Part shown: one piece after another, positions 8,091 to 16,500 of the stretch
How positions within the stretch are numbered: position 1 is the stretch's first letter
Layout of the letters: the number at the start of each line of letters is the position of its first letter
Assembly (NCBI GenBank): GCA_947624925.1
Contig: CANQMG010000013.1
Coordinates: 1-21,947, forward strand
Source of the DNA: an uncultured Clostridia bacterium
GTDB taxonomy: Bacteria; Bacillota; Clostridia; TANB77; CAG-508
Reading direction: 5' to 3'
Length of the DNA stretch: 21,947 nucleotides
Made by a program: the position numbers and the translations under genes
Notes under the pieces: generated by a model
Told to the model about the DNA's origin: nothing
What the model saw: the letters and a program-made list of their open reading frames with translations, nothing else
Database searches by the model: none

Positions 8091-8630
8091 ATGAAAATTG
8101 GAAATATGATATTCAAAAAAACTTGTAGTATATATGCAAGTGATTTACATTTCATAACAATGACATTACCTTATATAAATAGAGAATTAGAAAATGAGGT
8201 TCAAGTAATAACTATACTTGAAAAATCAGCAACTAAAAATATAGAAAAACTAATAAATAATATGAACCTAAATAAAGAAACAAAAGAAAGAATATTAAAT
8301 ATAAACTGGAGTAATACTAGGGGAACAGCATTTAAAAAGGTTATATCACAAATAGAAAAAATGATAAAAAACGATATTAAAAAAATAGATATTTTAATAA
8401 ATGGAAATAATAGGTACATAAATACAGCAAATGAACAAATAGATTTGTTTATAAAAAATAACCTAAAAATAATAGAAGAAAACAATATAAATATAAATGT
8501 AATAAATTGCTTTGAGTTTTCTAAAAATAGTGATATTAATCAAATATTAAAAAATCACGAATATATTTTAGATACAACAGGAGAAAAATCTATAGAAGAT
8601 GAAGAAATACTATATAAGCAAGCAAATTAA
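8091..8630 (+). CDS. Uncharacterised 179-aa protein with regulated promoter
   Basis: I do not recognise this protein. AGGGGG (8078-8083) lies 7 bases before the ATG and there is a strong promoter with an operator, so it is a real gene. It is soluble in appearance (no signal or membrane segment), rich in Lys, Asn and Ile. The pattern suggests an alternating alpha/beta fold: CSIYASDLHFITMTLPYIN (residues 12-30), a VQVITILEK strand (37-45), an INWSN segment, DILINGNNRY and NININVINCFEF strands, and a DTTGEKS end. The layout faintly recalls MEDS-type sensory domains, but no diagnostic motif supports this. It stands alone: divergent from spoIIR with a 225-base gap, and 560 bases from the next plus-strand gene. 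A Spo0A-box-like motif upstream hints at growth-phase or sporulation control. Confidence 0.8.
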   Translation: MKIGNMIFKKTCSIYASDLHFITMTLPYINRELENEVQVITILEKSATKNIEKLINNMNLNKETKERILNINWSNTRGTAFKKVISQIEKMIKNDIKKIDILINGNNRYINTANEQIDLFIKNNLKIIEENNININVINCFEFSKNSDINQILKNHEYILDTTGEKSIEDEEILYKQAN

Positions 8631-8780
8631 AATTAAATGGAATGAGTCCTGTTCAATATAAAACTCATTCTATGAAAAATGTCGTATAAAAAAGTATCCT
8701 AATTTTGGGGTTCACATCACAATTGTCGAAATATGACGATGAAAAAATCTTGAAATTTATAAAAGAATAATTTAAAATAA

Positions 8781-8816
8781 AAACATAGAATAATTAAATT
8801 TTATTCTATGTTTTTT
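8781..8816 (+). terminator. Rho-independent terminator downstream of the orphan gene
   Basis: A 13-bp perfect stem pairs 8781-8793 (AAACATAGAATAA) with 8801-8813, with a 7-nt loop, and runs into TTTTTT at 8811-8816. It lies 150 bases past the stop at 8630. The 5' A-run makes it potentially bidirectional. Confidence 0.65.
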
Positions 8817-8977
8817 AGATGTACATCAAAAATAAATTAAATTCTAAACAAATTATCAAAAAATTTAAATCGGGTAATTTGAATTTCCAAAATAAAAGAA
8901 ATAGAGAAAATTTAGGCATTTAAATATGTTTATTAATTGTGCAGAATTTTAAAACACATAAAAACGTTACAACATCC

Positions 8978-9057
8978 GTAGGGGCAGGTCAACAGCCCCT
9001 TTAATAAGGGGGCTGTCAGCCGAAGACTGACTGGGGGTTCTTAGCTTGCCCACCTAC
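8978..9057. mobile_element. MITE-like G+C-rich inverted-repeat element
   Basis: An 80-base block far richer in G+C than its surroundings, bounded by imperfect inverted repeats: GTAGGGGCAGG at the left and, read inward from the right, GTAGGTGGGCAAG. Inside, ACAGCCCC (8992-8999) pairs with GGGGCTGT (9007-9014), so the whole can fold as a branched cruciform or RNA. It has no coding capacity. Short GTAGGGGC-type palindromic elements are common in Clostridia genomes. I see only one copy here, so mobility is inferred from shape and composition. Confidence 0.5.
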
Positions 9058-9079
9058 AGAGAATTTACCCAAATTTATA

Positions 9080-9110
9080 AAACATAAAATTTTAATTTTA
9101 TTTTATGTTT
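9080..9110. repeat. AT-rich hairpin right of the MITE-like element
   Basis: An 11-bp stem pairs 9080-9090 (AAACATAAAAT) with 9100-9110 (ATTTTATGTTT), with a 9-nt loop. It closely resembles the terminator at 8781-8813 in arm sequence and size, so the G+C-rich element lies between two related hairpins. No T tract follows on the plus strand. Confidence 0.4.
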
Positions 9111-9111
9111 A

Positions 9112-9132
9112 AAAAATCAAAAATCAAAAATC
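9112..9132. repeat. Three tandem AAAAATC heptamers
   Basis: Three perfect 7-base units (AAAAATC) lie end to end immediately before the Rpn-type gene. Probably a slippage-prone simple repeat; three units are too few and too short for any CRISPR-like role. Confidence 0.5.
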
Positions 9133-9190
9133 AAAAAAATATATTGCTAAAATAACAAAACAATGATAAAATAGGAAGGAAGATGAAAAT

Positions 9191-9994
9191 ATGGAAAATA
9201 TGGAAAAATTAAAATTAACAAATGACTTTGTATTTAAAAAATTATTTGGAAAACAAGGAAACGAAGATATATTAAAAGATTTATTAATATCAATATTAGA
9301 AATACCAATAAAGAAAATAGTGGTAATAAAAGATGCCCATTTAGAAAGAGAACTAGAAGAAAATAAATTAGGAGTACTAGATATAAAAGCAACATTAAAT
9401 AATAACATAACAGTAGATGTAGAGATGCAGGTAAGAGACCAACATAATATGATAGATAGAAGTTTATTTTATTGGGCAAATCTATATAGTAATGGTTTAT
9501 ACAAAAAGCAGGATTATACAGAAAATAATAGAACAATAACAATAAATATATTAATGTATAATATATTTAAAGAAGGACCATATCATGAAAGATGTATGAT
9601 AAGAAGAGATTACAATGGAGAAATATTAACAGAAGATTTAGAAATGCATTTTATACAAATAAAGAAATGCAAAAAAGAAGACCAAAAAACGAAACTAGAT
9701 AAATGGATGCAGTTTATAGGAAATATAAGCGAGGAGGGAATAAAAAACGCAATGGAGGAGAATAAGGAAATAAAAAAAGCAGAAGAAGAACTAGAATATT
9801 TAAGTGGAGATGAAGAAGTAAGAAGATTAGCAGAATTAAGAGAAAGGAAAATACGAGATGATATAACAAATTTAAATGGAGCAAAAAAAGAAGAAAAAAT
9901 AAATATAGCTAAAAAAATGATGTCTGAGGGAATAGAAATACAAATGATAATAAAAATAACTGAATTATCAAGAGAAGAATTAGAAAAATTATAA
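9191..9994 (+). CDS. Rpn/PD-(D/E)XK nuclease family protein (putative transposase-like)
   Basis: Member of the Rpn (recombination-promoting nuclease, formerly transposase_31/PDDEXK) family, which occurs in many copies in Clostridia and gut bacteria; some members are DNA endonucleases acting in RecA-independent recombination or phage defence. Visible: the N-terminal signature LTNDFVFKKLFG (residues 9-20); the catalytic core with D64 in GVLDIKA and E78-M-Q80 in VDVEMQV; RSLFYWANLYSNGL; and a charged, helical C-terminal region ending in a helix-turn-helix-like SEGIEIQMIIKITELSREELEKL segment (two parts: SEGIEIQMIIKI and TELSREELEKL). At 267 aa it is near full length and intact, with catalytic residues kept. 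AGGAAGGA lies at 9173-9180. A possible weak promoter (TTGCTA 9144-9149, TAAAAT 9167-9172) is very close. It stands alone next to the MITE-like element. Confidence 0.85.
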   Translation: MENMEKLKLTNDFVFKKLFGKQGNEDILKDLLISILEIPIKKIVVIKDAHLERELEENKLGVLDIKATLNNNITVDVEMQVRDQHNMIDRSLFYWANLYSNGLYKKQDYTENNRTITINILMYNIFKEGPYHERCMIRRDYNGEILTEDLEMHFIQIKKCKKEDQKTKLDKWMQFIGNISEEGIKNAMEENKEIKKAEEELEYLSGDEEVRRLAELRERKIRDDITNLNGAKKEEKINIAKKMMSEGIEIQMIIKITELSREELEKL

Positions 9995-10040
9995 AATGTA
10001 GTGTTACAATTGATATGAAACAAAATAGTATAGAAAAAAG

Positions 10041-10099
10041 TGATTCAAGTAGTATAATTGAATTGTTAAGAAACAAATTATACGAAAGGACTTGAATCA
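10041..10099. repeat. Interrupted inverted repeat after the Rpn gene
   Basis: TGATTCAAGT (10041-10050) pairs with ACTTGAATCA (10090-10099), and just inside GTATAATT (10052-10059) pairs with AATTATAC (10076-10083). This gives 18 bp interrupted by a bulge of one base on the left and six on the right (GAAAGG), with a 16-nt loop. No T tract follows. It may be a structured 3' UTR or a small decayed mobile-element end. Confidence 0.4.
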
Positions 10100-10160
10100 T
10101 TTATGGATAGTATAATACGAAGTAAAAAACAGAAATAATACAAAAAGATATTTACCATAT

Positions 10161-10219
10161 GTAGGTATTTCAAACATAAACAGTTCTGTCACATATGTTT
10201 GATAAACCTACAATTTTTT
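10161..10219 (+). terminator. Rho-independent terminator of the Rpn transcript
   Basis: An 18-bp stem with two mismatches pairs 10161-10178 (GTAGGTATTTCAAACATA) with 10194-10211, followed two bases later by TTTTTT (10214-10219). It lies between the Rpn gene and the next promoter and separates the two transcription units. Confidence 0.65.
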
Positions 10220-10243
10220 GTGCAAATAAATATAACTGATATA

Positions 10244-10272
10244 TTGACTTAATAAAGAATATATTATAATAT
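10244..10272 (+). promoter_or_regulatory. Promoter of the UDP-sugar operon
   Basis: TTGACT (10244-10249), a 17-base spacer and TAATAT (10267-10272); an overlapping TATAAT begins at 10265. Transcription would start about 35 bases before the ATG at 10313 and probably read through into the phospho-sugar mutase gene. Confidence 0.65.
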
Positions 10273-10312
10273 AATGTAGTACAAATAATCCGTAAGAGAA
10301 AGGGAGATTTAT

Positions 10313-11575
10313 ATGGAAAAGGAATTGGAAAAAGCACAAAAGATTTTAAAAAAATATAATCAGGAACAATTATTAAATGGATATGAAAAATTAGATGAAG
10401 AAAAAAAGAAGATATTATTAGAACAAATAAATAACTTAGATTTTGATAAAATTTCAGAATTATATGAAAATACAAAAAAAGAAATTAGTTTTAAAGATGA
10501 AAAAATTACACATATGGAATATGTAGATAAAGCTAAATTATCTAAAGAAGAATATGATAAATATTATAAACTAGGTTCTGACGTAATAAAAAAAGGAAAA
10601 TATGCTGTAATAACAATGGCAGGAGGTCAAGGTACAAGACTTGGTTATGTTGCACCAAAAGGAACATTTAAAATAGGTGGAGGCGTTGAAAAATCATTGT
10701 TTGAAGCTCTTTCAGATACCATAAAAGAGGCACAAGAAGAGTTTAATACAATAGTTCCTTGGTATATAATGACAAGTAGAGAAAATAATGATGCAACAGA
10801 AAAATTTTTTGAAAAAAATAATTATTTTGGTTTAAATAAGGAGAATATAAAGTTCTTTAAACAAGGCGAGCTACCAATGATTGATACAAATGGTAAGATA
10901 TTAATTGATGAAAAAGGTCTTGTAAAACTTGCAGCAGATGGCCATGGCGGAGTTTTTGAAGCTATGAGTAAAAATGATTGCATATCTGATATGAAAAAAA
11001 GAGGTATAGAATGGATTTTTATATCTGGTGTAGATAATGTTTTAGCAGGTCTTGTTGATCCAATAGCTACAGGATTAGCAATTGATAGAAATACTCTAGC
11101 AACAGGAAAATCTGTAGTTAAAAGAAATCCATCTGAAAGAGTAGGAGTATTTTGCAAAAAAAATAATAGACCTTATGTAATAGAATATACGGAAATCACA
11201 GAAGATATGGCTAATGCAAAAGATGAATCAGGTGAATTATTATATGGTGAATCACATATATTAACAAACTTATTTAATATAAAAGCATTAGAAAAAATAT
11301 CAAAAAACAAGCTACCATATCATAGTGCATTTAAAAAAGCAAAATATATAGATGAAAATGGAAATCTTGTTGTACCAGATAAACCAAATGCATATAAATT
11401 TGAAGCATTCATATTCGATGCTTTTGAAAGTTTGGACGATATGTCTATTCTAAGAGTAAAAAGAGAAGACGAATTCGCACCATTAAAAAATGCACAAGGA
11501 GAAGATAGCCCAGATACAGCTAGACAATTATACATAGATTATATAAATAGAAAAAAGAATAAAAAAAACAATTAA
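10313..11575 (+). CDS. UDP-sugar pyrophosphorylase (UDPGP/UAP1-type uridylyltransferase)
   Basis: Transfers UMP from UTP to a hexose-1-phosphate, giving a UDP-sugar in the cytoplasm. Visible: nucleotide-binding loop A103-G-G-Q-G-T-R-L-G111 with the following P115-K-G117, DGHGG at 209-213, the SGVDN motif at 238-242 that contacts UDP and sugar in the eukaryote-type family, and YKFEAFIFDAF near residue 360. These place it with the UDPGP family typified by UAP1 (UDP-GlcNAc pyrophosphorylase) and not with bacterial GalU or GlmU. Substrate (Glc-1-P, GlcNAc-1-P or both) cannot be told from sequence. At 420 aa it is typical of bacterial members. The first about 90 residues are helical and charged. 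AAAGGGAG precedes the ATG. It is followed after 52 bases by the phospho-sugar mutase that could supply its substrate. Confidence 0.85.
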   Translation: MEKELEKAQKILKKYNQEQLLNGYEKLDEEKKKILLEQINNLDFDKISELYENTKKEISFKDEKITHMEYVDKAKLSKEEYDKYYKLGSDVIKKGKYAVITMAGGQGTRLGYVAPKGTFKIGGGVEKSLFEALSDTIKEAQEEFNTIVPWYIMTSRENNDATEKFFEKNNYFGLNKENIKFFKQGELPMIDTNGKILIDEKGLVKLAADGHGGVFEAMSKNDCISDMKKRGIEWIFISGVDNVLAGLVDPIATGLAIDRNTLATGKSVVKRNPSERVGVFCKKNNRPYVIEYTEITEDMANAKDESGELLYGESHILTNLFNIKALEKISKNKLPYHSAFKKAKYIDENGNLVVPDKPNAYKFEAFIFDAFESLDDMSILRVKREDEFAPLKNAQGEDSPDTARQLYIDYINRKKNKKNN

Positions 11576-11582
11576 CATTTAG

Positions 11583-11600
11583 GCCGATATAATTATCGGC
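11583..11600 (+). terminator. Small intercistronic hairpin
   Basis: A 7-bp stem pairs GCCGATA (11583-11589) with TATCGGC (11594-11600), with a 4-nt loop, followed by only three T bases. It lies 8 bases past the pyrophosphorylase stop. It may be a weak attenuator or an mRNA-processing or stabilising stem rather than a full terminator. Confidence 0.4.
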
Positions 11601-11627
11601 TTTAAAATATACATAGGAGGTAAAATT

Positions 11628-13352
11628 ATGGAAAATTATTTAGAAGAATATAAAAAATGGATAAGTAGTCCAATATTTGATGAAAAAACAAAAGAAGAAC
11701 TAAAAGAAATAGAAAAAAATGAAGAAGAAATAAAGGATAGATTTTATAAACAATTAGAGTTTGGAACAGCAGGTTTAAGGGGAATAATGGGAGCTGGAAC
11801 AAATAGAATGAACATATATACAGTAACAAAAGCTACACAAGGTTTAGCAAATTTTATTATAAAAGAAAAAGCACAAGATAAAGGTGTTGTAATAGCCTAT
11901 GATTCAAGAAATATGTCAAAAGAATTTAGTCAAAAAACAGCTTTATGTTTAAATGCAAATGGAATAAAAACATATTTATTTGAAAGTTTAAGACCAGTTC
12001 CAGAATTGTCATTTGCAGTAAGATTTTTAAAAGCAACAGCAGGAATTATGATAACAGCAAGTCATAATCCACCAGAATATAATGGTTATAAAGTATACTG
12101 GGAAGATGGAGCTCAAATAGTAGCTCCAAAGGATAAACAAATAATAGAAGAAGTTAAAGCAGTAGATAAATATGAAGATATAAAAACAATAACAAAGCAA
12201 GAAGCAGAAGAAAGAAATTTATATAATCTTATAGGAGAAGAAGTTGATAAAGCATATATAGAAGAATTAAAAAAATTATCATTAAATCCTGATATAGTTA
12301 AAAATAATCAAAAAGATTTAAAAATAGTATACACTCCATTACATGGAACCGGAAATATGCCAGTAAAAAGAATATTAAAGGAGATAGGATTTGAAAATGT
12401 AATTGTAGTGCCAGAACAAGAAAAACCAAATGGAGATTTTCCAACAGTAGAATATCCTAATCCAGAAGATAAAAAGGCATTCAAGCTAGCACTTGATTTA
12501 GCTAAAAAAGAAAATGCAGATATTGTTCTTGCAACAGATCCAGATGCAGATAGACTAGGTGTATATGCAAAAGATGTAAAAACAGGAGAATATATGGGAT
12601 TTACAGGTAATATGAGTGGACTACTAATTGCAGAATATATACTATCTCAAAGAAAAGAAAAAGGATTATTAAGTGACAAAAGTGTTTTAATAACTACTAT
12701 AGTTTCTTCTAATTTAGCAGGTGCAATCTGCAAATGGTATAACATAAAATTAATGGAAGTATTAACAGGATTTAAATTTATTGGTGAAAAAATAAGAGAA
12801 TTTGAAACTCAAAATACATATAATTATGAATTTGGTTTTGAAGAAAGTTATGGTTGCTTAATTGGCACACACGCAAGAGATAAAGACGGAATTGCAGCGG
12901 TAATGATGCTATGCGAAGCTGCAGCATATTATAAATCAAAAGGAATAACATTATGGGATCAGATGATAAATATATATAATAAATATGGATATTATAAAGA
13001 GGATATAATGTCTGTAACTTTAAAAGGTGCAGATGGAGCAGAGAAAATAAAAGAAATGATGACAAATATGAGAAAAGCGCCTAAAGAAAAAATTGGTTCA
13101 GAGCAAGTGTTATATTTTAGAGATTATCAAAACAAAACAATAAGAAATATGAAGACAGGAGAAATAACAAAAACAGATTTACCTGAATCAAATGTATTAT
13201 ATTATGAACTTGAAAATGATTCTTGGTGTTGTGTAAGACCATCAGGAACAGAGCCAAAAATAAAATTTTATGGAGGAGTAAAAACATCTAGCTTTGAAGA
13301 GGCAGATAAAAAATTAAAAGAGTTATTTTCAGAATTTAAAAATAATATGTAA
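11628..13352 (+). CDS. pgcA: Phospho-sugar mutase (alpha-phosphoglucomutase, PgcA-type)
   Basis: Alpha-D-phosphohexomutase interconverting hexose-6-phosphate and hexose-1-phosphate through a phosphoserine. All four active-site loops are visible: TASHNP with catalytic S145, metal loop D304-P-D-A-D308-R, sugar loop GFEESYG (403-409) and the C-terminal phosphate loop RPSGTEPK (537-544). TAGLRGIMGAG near residues 43-53 is also typical. At 574 aa it matches the long Firmicute PgcA/PGM group, so glucose is the likeliest sugar. ATAGGAGG precedes the ATG. It is second in an operon with the pyrophosphorylase; the pair would lead from Glc-6-P to UDP-glucose for glycolipid, teichoic acid or capsule precursors. 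Exact sugar preference is inference. Confidence 0.9.
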   Translation: MENYLEEYKKWISSPIFDEKTKEELKEIEKNEEEIKDRFYKQLEFGTAGLRGIMGAGTNRMNIYTVTKATQGLANFIIKEKAQDKGVVIAYDSRNMSKEFSQKTALCLNANGIKTYLFESLRPVPELSFAVRFLKATAGIMITASHNPPEYNGYKVYWEDGAQIVAPKDKQIIEEVKAVDKYEDIKTITKQEAEERNLYNLIGEEVDKAYIEELKKLSLNPDIVKNNQKDLKIVYTPLHGTGNMPVKRILKEIGFENVIVVPEQEKPNGDFPTVEYPNPEDKKAFKLALDLAKKENADIVLATDPDADRLGVYAKDVKTGEYMGFTGNMSGLLIAEYILSQRKEKGLLSDKSVLITTIVSSNLAGAICKWYNIKLMEVLTGFKFIGEKIREFETQNTYNYEFGFEESYGCLIGTHARDKDGIAAVMMLCEAAAYYKSKGITLWDQMINIYNKYGYYKEDIMSVTLKGADGAEKIKEMMTNMRKAPKEKIGSEQVLYFRDYQNKTIRNMKTGEITKTDLPESNVLYYELENDSWCCVRPSGTEPKIKFYGGVKTSSFEEADKKLKELFSEFKNNM

Positions 13353-13366
13353 AAATAATAATAGAA

Positions 13367-13475
13367 ATGCTTGGAATAGCAACAATAGTAACATTATATT
13401 TTAATAAAAAATATTTCATCTCTTTCAAAGATACCAAATGGTTTATATGAAAATGTAGAAGAAAAAATAAAATAG
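13367..13475 (+). pseudogene. Possible remnant of a small gene between pgcA and smc
   Basis: An ATG at 13367 opens a 27-residue frame (to a stop at 13448-13450) that begins with a hydrophobic MLGIATIVTLYF stretch. An overlapping frame gives SLSKIPNGLYENVEEKIK and stops at 13473-13475. Together they look like two pieces of one short protein broken by a frameshift. There is no ribosome binding site and I cannot name a parent. Chance open frames are a real alternative. Confidence 0.2.
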
Positions 13476-13525
13476 TAGTGTGTGATAATTGTTATTAAAT
13501 AAAATGTAAAATAAAAGGTGAAGAT

Positions 13526-16500
13526 ATGTATTTAAAAAGACTAGAATTACAAGGATTTAAATCATTTGCAGATAAAACTGTTTTAGAATTTAAAGAAGGA
13601 ATAACAAGTGTAATTGGACCAAATGGTTCTGGAAAAAGTAATATTTCAGATGCAATTAGATGGGTTTTAGGAGAACAAAGTATGAAATCTTTAAGAGGTT
13701 CTACTTCATCTGATATTATTTTTGCTGGAACACAAAATAGAAAATCATTGGGGTTTGCGGAGGCATCTATAGTATTTGATAATTCAGATGGCAAATTGCC
13801 AGTTGAATTTACAGAAGTTACAGTTACTAGAAAAATATATAGAACAGGAGAATCTGGATATTTTATAAATAAAACACCTTGCAGATTAAAAGATGTTTTA
13901 GAATTATTTATGGATACAGGAATAGGAAAAGATGGGTATTCTATAATAGGTCAAGGAAAAATAGACGAAATACTAAGCAATAAATCTGAAGATAGAAGAC
14001 ATATATTTGAAGAAGCTTCTGGAATAGTTAAATACAGAGTAAGAAAGGCAGAATCAGAAAAAAAGTTAGAGCAAACTAAATTAAATTTATTAAGAATAAA
14101 TGATATATTATCAGAAATAGAAGCAAATATAGAACCATTAAAAGCACAATCTGAAAAAGCAAGAAAATTTTTAAGCTTAAGAGAAGAGTTAAAAAGTATA
14201 GAAATAGGGTTATTCTTATACAATATAGAAACATATAAAGAAAAATTAAATAAAATTTTAGAAGATGAAGAAATAGTAAAATCACACAATGAAGAAGCAA
14301 CAGCACAAATGGACAAAATTAACAATTTAAAAGAAGAATTAAAAAAACAAATAGATAATATAACAGAAGAAATTGAAAATACCCAAAATTTAGGATTTGA
14401 AGGTGAAAAAACAAAAGAAAAGCTAACATCTGAAATAAACATTGCTACACAGAGAATATCAAATAATAAAGAAAATTTTGATAGATTTGATAAAGAACTT
14501 GAAGAAATAAACATAAGAATACAAGAATTGGAAGAAGAAAAAAAGGCAAAATTAGAAAAAAGAACAAGTTTATATAATAACAAAGAAAAATTTCAAAAAG
14601 AATTAGAAGAAAAGGAAACTGAGCTTTCAGATTTAACAAGTAAGCTTTCTTCTAAAGAACTTGAAATAGAAGAAAAAAAGAAGAAATTAGAACAAAATAC
14701 AGATTTAAAGTATGAAAAAAGTACACAGATTAATTCAATAAATGTAAATTTAGAGAATATAGAAAAAAGAAAATTACAAATAAATTCAGAAATAGATTTA
14801 AATATTTCAGAATTAGATAGTACCAGAATAACAAAAGAAGATATTGCTAAAACATTTTATGAAATAGAATCTCAAAGAAATGAAAAATTAAAATTGCTAG
14901 AAGAAATTTCTAAGAAAAAAGAGGAAGAAGAAAGAAAGTTAAAAGAATTCGATAATAGAACAAATGAATTATTGTCAGAATACAGAATAAAAGAATCAAG
15001 ACTAAAATTTTTGCAAGAAACAGAAAGAGAAAAAGAAGGATATATAAAAAGTGTTAAATCTTTATTATTAGATTGTGAAAAAAATAAAGAATTGGCAAAA
15101 GGTATGAATGGAGTTTTAGCTAATATTATTGAAACTCCAAAAGAATACGAAACTGCAGTAGAAATGACTTTGGGTGCAAGTCTTCAAAATATTGTAACAA
15201 ATACAGAAGAAGAAGCAAAAAAATTAGTAGAACATTTAAGAAAAAATAATTTAGGAAGAGCATCTTTTCTTCCAATATCTTCTGTAAAAGGAAAAAAGCT
15301 AGAAAAATTTGATTCAAAGGGAATAAGTGGTGTAATAGGAATAGCATCAGACTTAGTTAAATTTAATAAAAAATATGAACAAATAGTATTAAATTTATTA
15401 GGTAGAACTCTAGTAGTAGAAGACATGGACTGTGCTATTTCAATAGCAAAAAGGAATGGATACAATTTCAGAATAGTAACATTAAAAGGAGATTTAATAA
15501 ATCCATCTGGAGCAATAACTGGTGGTTCTGTAGCACAAAAAACTGTAAATATTCTTGGAAGAACAAGAGAAATAGAAGGCTTGCAAAAAGAATTAGATAA
15601 AATATCAAGCAAAGTGAAAGAAATAAATGCAAAAAAAGAAGAATATTTATCAAAAGATAGTAGTGTTTTAGAAGAAATTTCTCTACTAGAAAATGAACTA
15701 AAGGAAATAGATATAGTTTATGCAACAGACAAACAGAAACTGGTATCTGTAGAAGAAAATATATCTAGACTTGAAAATAGAATAAACAAATTGAAAGAAG
15801 AAGCTAAAGGTTTAGAAGAAAATAAAATAGAGCTAAATAAAAAAATACAAATTAATCAAGATGAAATATCTAAAATTAATGAAGAAAATGATGAACTAAA
15901 TACTATAATCGAAGAATTTACAAATGCTAATAAAGATAGTCAAAAGTATATAGATGATTTAAATTGGGATATTACAAACCTAAAAATTTCAGTATCTTCA
16001 TTTGATGAATCAGAAGCCTCTATTGATGAAATAGTTGAAAGAATTAATACAGATATTGAAAATAATAATATTAGCATAAATAATAAAAATGCTCAAAAAG
16101 AAAATATATTAAAAGAAAATGAAAATTTAGAAAAGAAAATTTTAGAGTTAAAAGAGCAAATTACTAAACTAGAAGAAACGGTTGCAGGAAGTAGCGTAAA
16201 GATTGCAGAACTTAAGGAACAAAGAACAAATAAAAATAATGAGCTTACAAAAATAGAAAGTGAAATAAATTCACAGTTTGAAGTAATAGAAGATATAAAA
16301 GCACAGATTGTAAAAATTGATGTAAAGAAAACAAAATTAGAACAAGATATTGAAGATGTTGTAAATAGTTTATGGGAAGAATATGAAGTTACTCCAAATA
16401 AGATAGACTTTGAATATAAAAAACCAGAAAATATACAAAATACTACAAAACAGGTTAATTCTTTAAGAAGTAAAATTAAAGATTTAGGAAGTATAAATAT

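Larger units (their letters stand above)
8631..9190. other. 560-base gene-poor spacer
   Basis: No credible gene. From left to right: a stem at 8640-8647 with 8663-8670 (GAATGAGT/ACTCATTC) lacking a T tract; a TTGTCGAA motif at 8723-8730 followed by ATATGACG; a clear terminator at 8781-8816; plain AT-rich sequence at 8820-8970 in which I see nothing; the G+C-rich element at 8978-9057; a second hairpin at 9080-9110; and a short tandem repeat at 9112-9132. The mixture looks like an insertion-prone, decaying region. Confidence 0.6.
9995..10312. other. 318-base spacer with hairpin, terminator and promoter
   Basis: Contains no gene I can support. It holds a two-part hairpin (10041-10099), a good terminator (10161-10219) and the promoter of the pyrophosphorylase gene (10244-10272). 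The rest is featureless AT-rich sequence. A minus-strand open frame across the Rpn gene's end is a shadow. Confidence 0.6.

Noticed and set aside
9112..9132. Tandem AAAAATC repeats as a CRISPR-like array
   Set aside because: Units are 7 bases, contiguous and without spacers; simple-sequence slippage explains them.
9610..10023. Minus-strand open frame of 137 codons over the end of the Rpn gene
   Set aside because: Low-complexity Ser/Phe/Ile-rich translation typical of the antisense of Lys/Glu-rich genes, no ribosome binding site, and the plus-strand gene has clear family motifs.
11583..11600. Intercistronic hairpin as a riboswitch
   Set aside because: It is a single 7-bp stem with no aptamer-like structure or room for one in a 52-base gap.
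13951..14583. Long minus-strand open frame inside smc
   Set aside because: Antisense of the Glu/Lys-rich coiled coil; Ser/Phe-rich product with no start signal.
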